A DNA stretch of 64,000 nt from a bacterium (GTDB lineage: Bacteria > Cyanobacteriota > Vampirovibrionia > Obscuribacterales > Obscuribacteraceae): contig WGMS01000001.1 in the NCBI GenBank assembly GCA_016124935.1, forward strand, positions 1 through 64,000, read 5' to 3'. The notes beneath the pieces were generated by a model that was given only the letters and a program-made list of their open reading frames with translations, was not told the DNA's origin and made no database searches. Positions 43,236 to 52,236 of this stretch are shown here, in pieces; positions within the stretch are counted from its first letter, which is position 1; each line of letters opens with the position of its first letter. The position numbers and the translations under genes were made by a program.

Positions 43236-44057
43236 ATGAAAAGCGACAGTAAAACCGAAGAGAAAAAAAGTCTACCCCGAATCGGACAGATAGATTTCAG
43301 CAACTGTCTGCCCATTAATTTACCGATTAAAAATGGCGCGGTGGTGCTCGAAGGAGAGTTTGTCTCGAGGGTACCGAGCGGGCTCAATGCCCTTATCGAA
43401 GCCGGCGACCTCGATGTCAGCGCCGTCAGTCTCTACTGTTATTTAAACTGTCCGAGCCTCAAATTAGTTCCCGGAATATCGGTATCGAGCCTTGGTCCGG
43501 TGGGTTCCGTGCTCTTCTTCTACCAGGGAGACCTCAAAGAACTCGATAACGCACCGGTACTGGTGCCTAACGCATCGGCTACCTCTATTAATCTATTGAG
43601 GGTGATTCTCGATCAAGAGGCTTCGGTAAAAGCAGACTTCCAGACCGTGCTCACCCCCGATTTGCCCGGCAGCAGCGCTTCCGGGGCATTGATAATCGGC
43701 GACGAAGCGCTCAAAGTGGATAAGAGTTGGTCGGCCTCTTATAACCGCATTGATCTGGGCAAGTGGTGGTTCGACCGCTTCAAGTTGCCGATGGTTTTTG
43801 GTGTCTGGGCAGCCAGGTCGGAATTTGTCGAGCAGGAGCCGGTACGCTATAAAGAGATAGAAGAAGCCCTGAATCGATCCAGAGATCTGGGTCTGAGCAG
43901 TCATCTCGAAGAGGTGGTCGATGCAGCGGCGGGCCATATGCTTCTGGACAGAGAGAGAGTGAGAAGATATTTCATCGAAGAGTTGGATTACAATCTTGGC
44001 GATGAGCACAGGAAGAGTATTGAACTCTTCGCAAAACTCTGCGGCAGTCTCAGCTGA
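43236..44057 (+). CDS. mqnA: Menaquinone biosynthesis protein MqnA-like (chorismate dehydratase)
   Basis: A 273-aa periplasmic-binding-protein fold without signal peptide: RIGQIDFSNCLPIN at the start, VSRVPSGLNALIEAGDLDVSAVSLYCY, LVPGISVSSLGPVGSVLFF, TSINLLRVIL and LPMVFGVWAARSEF. This is the MqnA/MqnD pattern of the futalosine route to menaquinone; MqnA dehydrates chorismate to 3-enolpyruvyl benzoate. Menaquinol would then be the natural electron donor for the respiratory cluster at 10.6-21.3 kb. No other mqn gene is nearby. The TPR gene begins 17 bp after its stop. Confidence 0.8.
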   Translation: MKSDSKTEEKKSLPRIGQIDFSNCLPINLPIKNGAVVLEGEFVSRVPSGLNALIEAGDLDVSAVSLYCYLNCPSLKLVPGISVSSLGPVGSVLFFYQGDLKELDNAPVLVPNASATSINLLRVILDQEASVKADFQTVLTPDLPGSSASGALIIGDEALKVDKSWSASYNRIDLGKWWFDRFKLPMVFGVWAARSEFVEQEPVRYKEIEEALNRSRDLGLSSHLEEVVDAAAGHMLLDRERVRRYFIEELDYNLGDEHRKSIELFAKLCGSLS

Positions 44058-44073
44058 AATCTGGAGCAAGTTC

Positions 44074-46176
44074 TTGAAAAACGCTTTGCAAAATTCGGCA
44101 ATTTTATTGATTTCAAGCTTCGTCATTCTTTTAGCGACGGCGCCGGGCTACGGCAAAGAGAAAGCACCAGCGACAGCCGAGGCGCTGGTCAAAGTGATTG
44201 CCGAAGCCGATAGCTATTTTGCCGAAGGTAATTACGCCAAAGCGAAGAGCGCTTATTCTCGCGTGGTCAAGCTGGCTCCGGATAAACCGACAGGATATCT
44301 GGGTCTTGGTCGATTGTATTTTCTCGAAGGTGACAACGAAAAAGCACTTGCCGAATTGACAAGGGCAACGAAACTGGCGCCGGATTCTGCCGATGTGCAT
44401 TTCGAGCTGGGCTCTACCTATTTATCCCTCGGTCTAGTGGATGACGCCATTAGAGAGCTGAGCACCGCCGATAGCATCAGCCCCGGGCGGATGGAGATAA
44501 AATATCGTCTGGAGCAAGCCAGGAGCTGGAAAGCCACCACTGAAAGAATGGCGGCATCAATAGATCAGTTTGGTGATTTCGACATCGATAGAGCCAGCGA
44601 CCTGAGTGTCGTATTCAGGCTCTCCACCAGCGGTCGTGTTCAAGAAGCGATTAAACAAGCCCAGAAGGCTCTAGTCAATAATCCCGACAGTCCCAGTCTC
44701 CACTATCAACTGGGGATCCTGCACAAAGCAAGAAATGAGCTCGATCGTGCCATCGAAGAGTTTCAAAACGCGCTGGAGTTGAATCCGGACCATCTGCTTT
44801 CTCTAGAACAGTTGACCAGTATCTACATTGGTCTGGAGTTCTACCAGAATGCGGAGCCCTACGTAAGACACTGGATAAAGATTGACCCGGATAACCCTGT
44901 CGCGCACTACAACCTGGCCTGGTGTTATATACCGTCCAACGAATTCAAGGATGCGGTCGAACCCCTGAAAGCTTCTGTCAGACTGGATCCGCGCAATACA
45001 AGAACGCTAAACGAATACGGAAACGTGCTGAGAGAATTGGGTGACGACGCCCTGGCGGAGAATATTTTTCGTCGGGCCTTATCACTGGACCCGGTAGCAG
45101 CCAATCCAAGACTCAATCTTGCCATGATCTATTTAGCCGACGCGAAACCAGAAAAAGCGGAAGAGGCAATTACTCCATTGATGAAGAGCCACCAGGCAGA
45201 GTGGAATGTGCTTGCGGTATCGTCTCTGGTTCATGCAAGAATCGGCAAATTCGAAGAGGCGGCGCGTGAATCTGAATACGCCCTCAAAACGCAGCCGGAT
45301 AATCCCCTGGCTTTCATCCCCCTGGTGGCGCGTTCGGAAGTGCTGGCCAATTCGGGCAAAGGGGAGGAAGCCATAGACATTCTCGAAGAAGCCCAGACCA
45401 GGGATCCTGATAATGTCTTTGTTTTGCAAGAACTTTCCGAAACCTATGCGTCCCTGGGCAAGCTGGACGAAGCCGTTGCCCTTGCCAGAGAAGCGAAGAA
45501 ACGCAATCCTGATAGAAGAGCAACCGACGAGCTTCTTATGTATAGCCTGGCCAGACAGGGTAAGTTGAATGAGGCGGTTGCCGTACTCGACCAGATCAAG
45601 GACCTGTCCAGGAAAGAGAGGGACCGCCTGCAAGGACAGATCTTCGAAAAGTCCGGCAATCTTTCCCGAGCCCTTACTTATTATCGGAGCTTGTTGAAAA
45701 AGAATCCTTTTTACGAAGAGATTCACTTTCGTCTCGGCGAGATCTATCTGGACCGGGGTAATTCGAAAGAGGCTATTAAGCACTTCTTCGCCGTAGTAGA
45801 TCAAAACGGCGGCAATTTCGAAGCCCGTTATAAGTTGGCGCGTTCGCTTCTAGCCAGGAAGAATTACAAACAGGCTCTGATTGAAGCGAGGCTGCTCTTG
45901 AAATTGAGCAATGGTTCCCAGAAGCGGGCCCAGGGCATAATTACCATGGCTCTTTATCGAGAGAAAAAATATAAAGAGTCTCTTGAAGCCTTTCAGGAAG
46001 CCGATGCCGTTAGCGCTCTCGATAAAGAGTCCACCATTGCCTATGTGGAAGTCTTGAAACGACTTGATCATCTGGATAAAGCTGCCGCGGTGCTCTCCCG
46101 CTTGAATGCCGTAGACGACCTCGATGATAAATTCAAGAACCAGATAAAAAATCTGGCCAAGAATCTACCGGATTGA
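44074..46176 (+). CDS. Exported TPR-repeat protein, 700 aa
   Basis: The frame is open from 43996, but a TTG at 44074 with GGAG 8 nt before it gives a proper signal peptide (MKNALQNSAILLISSFVILLATAPGYG) and avoids overlap with mqnA. The mature protein is a long array of tetratricopeptide repeats, about 14-16 units in near-continuous 34-residue register, e.g. AKSAYSRVVKLAPDKPTGYLG and AIEEFQNALELNPDHLLSL. Large TPR proteins of this kind act as scaffolds in the periplasm or outer membrane. No enzymatic domain is visible. Probably co-transcribed with mqnA. Confidence 0.8.
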   Translation: MKNALQNSAILLISSFVILLATAPGYGKEKAPATAEALVKVIAEADSYFAEGNYAKAKSAYSRVVKLAPDKPTGYLGLGRLYFLEGDNEKALAELTRATKLAPDSADVHFELGSTYLSLGLVDDAIRELSTADSISPGRMEIKYRLEQARSWKATTERMAASIDQFGDFDIDRASDLSVVFRLSTSGRVQEAIKQAQKALVNNPDSPSLHYQLGILHKARNELDRAIEEFQNALELNPDHLLSLEQLTSIYIGLEFYQNAEPYVRHWIKIDPDNPVAHYNLAWCYIPSNEFKDAVEPLKASVRLDPRNTRTLNEYGNVLRELGDDALAENIFRRALSLDPVAANPRLNLAMIYLADAKPEKAEEAITPLMKSHQAEWNVLAVSSLVHARIGKFEEAARESEYALKTQPDNPLAFIPLVARSEVLANSGKGEEAIDILEEAQTRDPDNVFVLQELSETYASLGKLDEAVALAREAKKRNPDRRATDELLMYSLARQGKLNEAVAVLDQIKDLSRKERDRLQGQIFEKSGNLSRALTYYRSLLKKNPFYEEIHFRLGEIYLDRGNSKEAIKHFFAVVDQNGGNFEARYKLARSLLARKNYKQALIEARLLLKLSNGSQKRAQGIITMALYREKKYKESLEAFQEADAVSALDKESTIAYVEVLKRLDHLDKAAAVLSRLNAVDDLDDKFKNQIKNLAKNLPD

Positions 46177-46266
46177 CCGGAAAAACCCGGGACTTGCTAA
46201 ATTCCGGGAATGTATTAAATTAGCAATAGCATCCCCGGGGCGGATATTTTTATAAATTCGAGCTAA

Positions 46267-47487
46267 ATGAATACAGGCTATATCACCGACGACAATGACC
46301 GCGCATTTCCCTATGTATTGAACCGACGCTGGGAAGTGGTGGATAAACTCGGTCAGGGCGGGATGGGAACCGTCTTCATGGCAAGGGACCTCAATCTGCC
46401 CAATCTCAACGATCAGAAAAGAGCCTGTGTTGTTAAACAGCTGCGAGATGATTTCTTCAGGGAGGAAGACCGGGAGAAAGCGCTGCTGTTCTTCTTCCGA
46501 GAAGCCCAGGTGCTGGCTGCCCTAAACCATCCCAATATCGTCCGCATTCTCGATTTTTTCACAGAAGAAGGAAAGTCCTTTCTGGTCATGGAGTATGTCC
46601 AGGGTCAGAATCTTCATGAGATGGTAATGAAGCGTCAGGAGCCATTCTCGGAGGAGATGGTGGTGGAGTGGGCGGTGCAAATCTGCGACGTGCTTCATTA
46701 TCTACACACCCATGACCCTCCGGTAATCTACCGTGATCTGAAACCCAGCAACATAATGATCGATGTGCACGACCACGTGAAACTGGTGGATTTCGGAATC
46801 GCAAGACCCTTCGAAGAGTCAGAAGACAATACCCATGTGGTATCCCAGGGCTATTCGCCTCCTGAGCAGTACTGGGGTGCGGCAGATCCGCGCTCCGATG
46901 TTTATGCCCTGGGATGCACCATGTATTTCCTTCTTACCGGAGAAGACCCGGCCGCTCTCAATGTCGCTTCACCGAAGGCAGTCAATCCGCAGATTTCGGA
47001 CCATATCGATGAAGTGATTCAAAGAAGTACCCAGCAGGATGTCTGGGGGCGTTTCCAGTCCGCTCTCGAGATGAAGGAGCTGCTTACATACAACGTCAAT
47101 GCGGGCAAGAGAGAACAGCAGTCGAAACCCGTCCTGGCCATTGTTGCAGGCGTTTTCGTCACCGCCATCTTCCTGGGTGGATTGATGCTCTCGGCAAAAC
47201 TGCACGATCAATCAGAGATGCAACCGGCGCCAGTCGATCAGTATCGCGATCTTGAAGCGAACAAAAATCTGGAAGAGGAGAAGAACAAGTTCCTCGAAGA
47301 CAAACGCCGTTTCGAAAACGAGAAGAAAGAGCTCATGACCAGCTTCTTGAATCTGGGCGGCAAGAAAGAGGAAACGCCCCAACTGACTCCGTCTTCGTCA
47401 GCAGCCAAGAAACTGCCCTCCATGGCGTTTCCAATCTACGAACAGAGCGACGAAGCCGCGATAACCGATCCCGATGGACTGAATTAG
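46267..47487 (+). CDS. Membrane-anchored serine/threonine protein kinase
   Basis: A eukaryotic-like kinase domain covers residues about 20-275: glycine loop GQGGMGTVF (29-37), ATP lysine K57 (ACVVKQL), catalytic loop VIYRDLKPSNIM, DFGIARPF and APE-like SPPEQYWGAADPRSDVYALG. The HRD motif reads YRD, common in bacterial kinases. One membrane helix follows (about 293-315), then a coiled coil of charged heptads (about 335-365) and a short tail, probably outside the cytoplasm. Start ATG has only a weak ribosome site. The following glycosyltransferase frame begins right at its stop. Confidence 0.9.
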   Translation: MNTGYITDDNDRAFPYVLNRRWEVVDKLGQGGMGTVFMARDLNLPNLNDQKRACVVKQLRDDFFREEDREKALLFFFREAQVLAALNHPNIVRILDFFTEEGKSFLVMEYVQGQNLHEMVMKRQEPFSEEMVVEWAVQICDVLHYLHTHDPPVIYRDLKPSNIMIDVHDHVKLVDFGIARPFEESEDNTHVVSQGYSPPEQYWGAADPRSDVYALGCTMYFLLTGEDPAALNVASPKAVNPQISDHIDEVIQRSTQQDVWGRFQSALEMKELLTYNVNAGKREQQSKPVLAIVAGVFVTAIFLGGLMLSAKLHDQSEMQPAPVDQYRDLEANKNLEEEKNKFLEDKRRFENEKKELMTSFLNLGGKKEETPQLTPSSSAAKKLPSMAFPIYEQSDEAAITDPDGLN

Positions 47488-47647
47488 AGCGAACCAGAAG
47501 CAAGAAAAAGAACAAGAACAGGAACAGGAAATCAAAAGCGACGCAGAGAACAAATACTTAGCCACCGCTATACTTGGGCTGACAGTCCTCCTTTTTTCAG
47601 CGGTCGGATTCCTTAAATCCGGTCTTAAGGCGGATTTATCAGGTCTT

Positions 47648-49297
47648 ATGATGGACGGTTTTATTGACGAGGCATTTTCAAGATACTACATATTTCTGGC
47701 ACTTGTGCTGGTGGCAGGATTCTGTGCCTTGCGCTTCGATCGTGTTTTACTGGAACAAAGTCGGTCTGTGGTGGCATCGACCGCCCTGGTAATATCGCTC
47801 AGCCTTTGCTGGATCGCTCTTACCCGGGTGCTGCAGTTTCCTATCTGCGGTGACGATTCTTATATCGATTTCCGCTACATTCGAAATTGGGTGAATGGTA
47901 TCAGCTTCGACTATAATCCGGGCGAGAGAGTTATTGGCTTCACATCCCATGTTCACTTGATCTTGCTGTATCTTTTCTCATCGATATTTCGATCCTCGGA
48001 TGTGGCTCTGTTATCACAAATGATTAACGCTGTGTTCCAGTTGGTAAACGCCGTTATTATCTATTTCTTCGCCATTGACCTGTTTTCCAGGCGCAGTGCG
48101 GCTCTGGCGGCGCTATTTGTATATGCTCTAGACCCCTACGGCATTCAACAGACGATATTCGGAAAAGAGACCCATATTCTGGTGACTTTTTTGGTGCTGT
48201 CCATCTGGGCGATGCATCACAAAAAACAGACCGCGGTTGCCTGGCTTACTTCAATCATGCCCTTCATCCGTCCGGAGGCGGTTATCTGGTGGATGGTCGC
48301 TCTTGTCTGGAGCTTCAGACAAGACAGAAAAAAACTACTCAGTGCTTATCTGTTTCCCGGTCTATGCGTGGTTGCCATATTGTCGGCACTCTACTTTGCG
48401 TTCGGGACGGTGATCCCACATGGGATGGTCGGAAAGTTCAAGATGTTCTATCCGATGCCGCCAGCATTCATGTTGCTCAATACGGTCTGGATGATAGGGA
48501 CCGGAATATTTCTGCCGCGTTTTTATCTGGATGTGCCGGGAATAGTCTATTTTCTTGCAGCAACCATCACCGGGCTGGTCACCATCGGACTATCTTTCAA
48601 AGTCTTCAAACTAGCGGCACTTCGCTATTATATGGCAGCGGTGCTTGTATTTATGGTGATCTTCGGTATCAAAAACCCGGCGCCTTTCGGATGGTATCAC
48701 TGCTGGTATTCTCTTATCCCGGTATTCTTCGCCGCACTGGTGTTTCCATGGTGCCTTGAAACGATCACCGATTCTAAGCGATCGGTATTAAAACGCATAG
48801 TGGCGCTGCTCTCGATTTCGGCATTACTTCTGGTGCAGTTGCTTCAGCAGTTCACCAGGCCGGTAGCCGATCTTACGGCCTTCACTTTCGCCTGGAACAA
48901 TGAGTTCAAGCGACTGGCACAGTTCGGAGAAGCTCTTGAAGTAATGAAAAAATATCCAGGCTGGGAAGAAGCAACCATAGGAGCGCCGGAGATTGGCTAC
49001 CTGGGCTACAAACACCCCGGTAAGATTCTCGATTTTTGCGGTTTGCTATCACCGGAAGTAGTGAAATTCGGACGTCTTCCTGATAGCCATCAAGGAAAAG
49101 GAGAAGTGCTCGAGGTCAATCCGGCTATAGTAGAGGCGCTGAAACCGGAATATATAATAACCCTCGAGGCCTTTGGCAGGGAGCTTTTGAAAGATCCCTA
49201 CTTCAATCGAAACTATGAGAGAATTGCCACCTTCGAAAACACCTGGGCCGATTCGAAAGGACTTTTCCTATACAGGCAGAAGAGAATCAAGAGATGA
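47648..49297 (+). CDS. GT-C fold membrane glycosyltransferase (AftB-like)
   Basis: A polytopic protein with about 11 membrane helices. The first periplasmic loop reads GDDSYIDFRYIRNWVNG then YNPGERVIGFTS, the acidic GDD plus RY pattern of GT-C enzymes that use polyprenyl-phosphate sugars, closest in style to arabinofuranosyltransferase AftB and related proteins. The C-terminal part is a small periplasmic domain (IGAPEIGYLGYK, LDFCGLL). ATG 47648 is the first normal start, but the same frame is open back to 47483 and encodes a Gln/Glu-rich stretch and another membrane helix, so the true start may lie upstream. It overlaps the convergent uppP by 11 bp. Confidence 0.75.
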   Translation: MMDGFIDEAFSRYYIFLALVLVAGFCALRFDRVLLEQSRSVVASTALVISLSLCWIALTRVLQFPICGDDSYIDFRYIRNWVNGISFDYNPGERVIGFTSHVHLILLYLFSSIFRSSDVALLSQMINAVFQLVNAVIIYFFAIDLFSRRSAALAALFVYALDPYGIQQTIFGKETHILVTFLVLSIWAMHHKKQTAVAWLTSIMPFIRPEAVIWWMVALVWSFRQDRKKLLSAYLFPGLCVVAILSALYFAFGTVIPHGMVGKFKMFYPMPPAFMLLNTVWMIGTGIFLPRFYLDVPGIVYFLAATITGLVTIGLSFKVFKLAALRYYMAAVLVFMVIFGIKNPAPFGWYHCWYSLIPVFFAALVFPWCLETITDSKRSVLKRIVALLSISALLLVQLLQQFTRPVADLTAFTFAWNNEFKRLAQFGEALEVMKKYPGWEEATIGAPEIGYLGYKHPGKILDFCGLLSPEVVKFGRLPDSHQGKGEVLEVNPAIVEALKPEYIITLEAFGRELLKDPYFNRNYERIATFENTWADSKGLFLYRQKRIKR

Positions 49298-50132
49298 GAC
49301 CGGTCTTAAGAGCATAGAGGATAAATGCTCCGAACAGGACTCGATAGACCACGAACCACCAGGTGGAGTGCTTCTCCAGAAACTTTATCATCCAGGCGAT
49401 GGCAAGATAGCTGACCACTGTCGAGGCGATCAAACCACAGATCAAACCGGGTATGCCGATATCGGCGATTCCTATTTCAAAGAGCTCTTTCAACTCGAGC
49501 AAGCCGCTTAGAACCACAGCCGGAATGCCTAACAGGAAGCTGAAGCGGGCGGCATCGGCTCGGTTCAGTCCCAGTAACATCGCGACGGTCAATGTGGAGC
49601 CGCTGCGGGAGCACCCTGGTATCAGGGCCAGTGCCTGACCGAGACCCACTATAAAGCCGTCTTTGATTCCCATCTGTTTCAGATTCTTCTTCTGATTGCC
49701 GACCACTTCGGCGACCACCAGGAGCAGACCCATCACTATCGAGACAGTGGCAATCAGCTCTAAACTGCGGAGAGGACTGTCTTTCTGTTCAAGTAAGCTT
49801 TTGATTGCCAGACCGATTATGCAAATCGGAGCGGTACCGATGATGATACCGGTAAAGAGCTTAAAGTCGCTTGACTGGTAGTCTTTCTCTTTGATTGCAC
49901 TGACGAACCCCAAAGATATGCTGGTGATTTGCCGGGCGAAATAGGCAAGCAATGCGGCCACGGAGCCGAGTTGCAAAACCGCAGAGTAGGCAGCGCCCGG
50001 ATCGCCCCAACCGATAAAAGTAGGCACCACCCTGAGGTGAGCACTACTTGAAATAGGGAGGAACTCCGTCAGACCCTGAACAACTCCTAAAACGGTTGCT
50101 TCGACTATGGAGATAGATTCTGTTGCCACCAA
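49287..50132 (-). CDS. uppP: Undecaprenyl-diphosphatase
   Basis: A 281-aa membrane protein of the BacA/UppP family: GVVQGLTEFLPISSSAHL with the conserved Glu and SSSAH, and IPGCSRSGSTLTVAMLLGLNR with the catalytic Ser/Arg region. It dephosphorylates undecaprenyl diphosphate so the lipid can carry new cell-wall or envelope sugars. This fits the murC/murB/ddl/murF genes later in the window and the adjacent GT-C enzyme. The start is TTG 50132 or GTG 50129; AAAGG precedes both. Confidence 0.93.
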   Translation of the reverse strand: MVATESISIVEATVLGVVQGLTEFLPISSSAHLRVVPTFIGWGDPGAAYSAVLQLGSVAALLAYFARQITSISLGFVSAIKEKDYQSSDFKLFTGIIIGTAPICIIGLAIKSLLEQKDSPLRSLELIATVSIVMGLLLVVAEVVGNQKKNLKQMGIKDGFIVGLGQALALIPGCSRSGSTLTVAMLLGLNRADAARFSFLLGIPAVVLSGLLELKELFEIGIADIGIPGLICGLIASTVVSYLAIAWMIKFLEKHSTWWFVVYRVLFGAFILYALKTGLIS

Positions 50133-50147
50133 TTATTGCCTTTCTAA

Positions 50148-51005
50148 TCAGGAATCGCCGCTATCCTTTTGGGACGCTACTTTCTCACCACCGCCCTCAA
50201 CGACATCTTCACCAATGGAATCATCCTGCTGTGCTTCGACAACTTCCAGGTCATCACCGCCGGCGGTTTCTTCTGAGGCTTCAACGTCCCTCTCATCTCT
50301 CTTCACCTGTCTGACCCAGGCAGAAAGTCCATCCTTGGCGCCGGTCTTACCGGCGACCTCTTCCAGCTTGGAGTCACGGGGTTTGCCTCCGAGTTTCACC
50401 AGAAGTCTATCGAGGGTGTCGGAAGACTCTTTGGACAATGCGATGAACTCGAGGGCGAGAGTCGTCTTTTTGGCAAGCCAGTTCTCTTCTATCCTTATGA
50501 CCCGCGCTTTTAGTTTGACATCGCCCATATCAGTATGCAGCACGCAGCCTATCTCTTTGCCGACCTCAACCAGAGAGGCATCGAGACGGGATGTCTCTAT
50601 GGCGGAACCGGATTTGCAGAGGTCTCTGGTCCTGAACTCCTGTCTCTCTTTGCCTTCTATATCCAGAGAGATGGTCACCGGCACATCGACGTTGACTCGG
50701 TGGGAATTGCGTCTTTGAGAGAGAGGCTCCAGCTTAGGCAGGGAGCAAATCAAGACAGTGCGACCTTTGACAATCTCTTTTCCGGTAACCGAGGAATACC
50801 AGAAACCGTTAAAGGTAAGCCTGGGAGAATCGTTGACAAACCAGACCTTGGTGCCCCGGGGAAGAATTTTATTTGAGTCACGGCTGGTTTTGATCTGGAC
50901 CAGCAGATTGTTGCCGTCCCGGTCTACTATGGTGGCGCGTCCATAGCCGTATTCACCGGGACTGCTCTCTACTTTTACTTTTAGGACCTGACCTGCTTGA
51001 AACAT
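50148..51005 (-). CDS. PilZ-domain protein
   Basis: Begins MFQAGQVLKVKVESSPGEYG at ATG 51005, chosen for its GGGAG ribosome site; the frame is open to 51074. The N-terminal YcgR-like beta domain (about 1-95) is followed by PilZ (about 98-205), with SQRRNSHRVNV giving RxxxR and DLCKSGSAIET in place of D/N-x-S-x-x-G (the Ser is Cys). Cyclic di-GMP binding is plausible but the second motif is imperfect. The C-terminal 85 residues are acidic and disordered. Lies between uppP and rsmI on the same strand. Confidence 0.8.
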   Translation of the reverse strand: MFQAGQVLKVKVESSPGEYGYGRATIVDRDGNNLLVQIKTSRDSNKILPRGTKVWFVNDSPRLTFNGFWYSSVTGKEIVKGRTVLICSLPKLEPLSQRRNSHRVNVDVPVTISLDIEGKERQEFRTRDLCKSGSAIETSRLDASLVEVGKEIGCVLHTDMGDVKLKARVIRIEENWLAKKTTLALEFIALSKESSDTLDRLLVKLGGKPRDSKLEEVAGKTGAKDGLSAWVRQVKRDERDVEASEETAGGDDLEVVEAQQDDSIGEDVVEGGGEKVASQKDSGDS

Positions 51006-51082
51006 GGGGGCTGCTCCCGGCGCCTTGCCTGAAGAAAACACAATTATATATGCCCCGGTCGAAGTTGTGAGCAATTCATGCC

Positions 51083-51937
51083 TCAGTCCTTCATTTTCTG
51101 GATGACCTCGACAGCACGGCTGTAGGCTTCGGACTTTCTGACCTTGAAGGTATCGGCTACGAGCCTGGCGATTTCTTTGACTGAATGACCTTTATGATGT
51201 GCGTCGAGAATAAAGGTGCTGACTGTATCATCCGAGATATCGACCTTGACCTCGTCTTCTCTAGACTTGCCAGCCAGAACCAGGGTGAACTCGCCTTTGA
51301 GATTCTCCTCGTTCAGATCCAGCTTGATTTCAGACAGGGTGCCCCGAAAATAGCGTTCGAATTTTTTGGTCAGTTCTTTAGCCAGACAGGCTTTGCGATC
51401 ACCCAGTATCTCAATCATGGTATCGAGACGTTTCAAAAGATTGTGCGGCGAGAGATAGAAAACCAGGGTGCGCTTCTCTGCCGCCAATTCCTGCAGATGT
51501 CTTCTCAGTGGCCCCTCTTTATCCGGCAGGAAACCCTCGAAGGAGAATCGATCACAGGGCAGCCCGGAGCCCACAAGGGCCTGAATAAGCGCTGTCGGTC
51601 CTGGAATCGCACAGATCTCGAAGCCCAGGGAAATAGCTTCTGAAACCAGGCTCTGCCCAGGATCGGAGAGCAGGGGGGTGCCGGCGTCGGACATTAAGGC
51701 TACATCCATGCTTTTCTCGAATGCTTCATGGAGTTCTTTGAATCGGGACTTCTCATTAAACTTGTGACAGCTTATTAGCTTATGCGGTGATACTCCGACA
51801 TGGTGAAGCAGTTTTCTACTTACCCGGGTATCTTCAGCGAATATAAGCTCGATATCTTTTATCACCTCTCTTGTACGGTCAGAGAGGTCGGAAAGATTAC
51901 CTATAGGAGTGGAGATTATGAACAGCTTTGTTGACAA
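51083..51937 (-). CDS. rsmI: 16S rRNA (cytidine-2'-O)-methyltransferase RsmI
   Basis: A tetrapyrrole-methylase fold: LFIISTPIGNLSDLSDR, IFAEDTRVSRKLLHH, ALMSDAGTPLLSDPG, CAIPGPTALIQALVGSG, FLPDKEGPLRRHLQEL. This is the RsmI signature; the enzyme methylates C1402 of 16S rRNA with S-adenosylmethionine. The C-terminal 50 residues form the usual small helical domain. The start is TTG 51937 with AAGGTG upstream. The downstream PilZ gene begins 77 bp after its stop. Confidence 0.93.
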   Translation of the reverse strand: MSTKLFIISTPIGNLSDLSDRTREVIKDIELIFAEDTRVSRKLLHHVGVSPHKLISCHKFNEKSRFKELHEAFEKSMDVALMSDAGTPLLSDPGQSLVSEAISLGFEICAIPGPTALIQALVGSGLPCDRFSFEGFLPDKEGPLRRHLQELAAEKRTLVFYLSPHNLLKRLDTMIEILGDRKACLAKELTKKFERYFRGTLSEIKLDLNEENLKGEFTLVLAGKSREDEVKVDISDDTVSTFILDAHHKGHSVKEIARLVADTFKVRKSEAYSRAVEVIQKMKD

Positions 51938-52102
51938 CCGGCGACACCTTGTTCAATCTGTAGAAAACCTCAAAAGCCTCTCATGATCGGCTGTTTATCT
52001 GATCAAAATACACTAGGAGGCCACCGGATATAACTGACAAGGGAAAGTTTTCTACAGGTTTTTGACAGTTGTAGAGAATTTAATCAGTCTTCTTAAACCC
52101 CG

Positions 52103-52136
52103 GCACTGGAATAATAACCAATTCCTTCTCCAGTGC
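52103..52136. repeat. 8-bp inverted repeat upstream of the methyltransferase gene
   Basis: GCACTGGA (52103-52110) and TCCAGTGC (52129-52136) are perfect reverse complements 18 nt apart, in the 299-bp AT-rich spacer between rsmI and the methyltransferase. It could be an operator or a hairpin in the leader. Nothing else recognisable lies in this spacer. Confidence 0.35.
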
Positions 52137-52236
52137 ACTATTCTTAGCACAGGACGTTTGTATTTCGTATCCATATACAATAGACACAGGTGCTTTCCAG
52201 ATTTCAGAAACAAAGTCAGAGAAGTAATTTCAGCTG

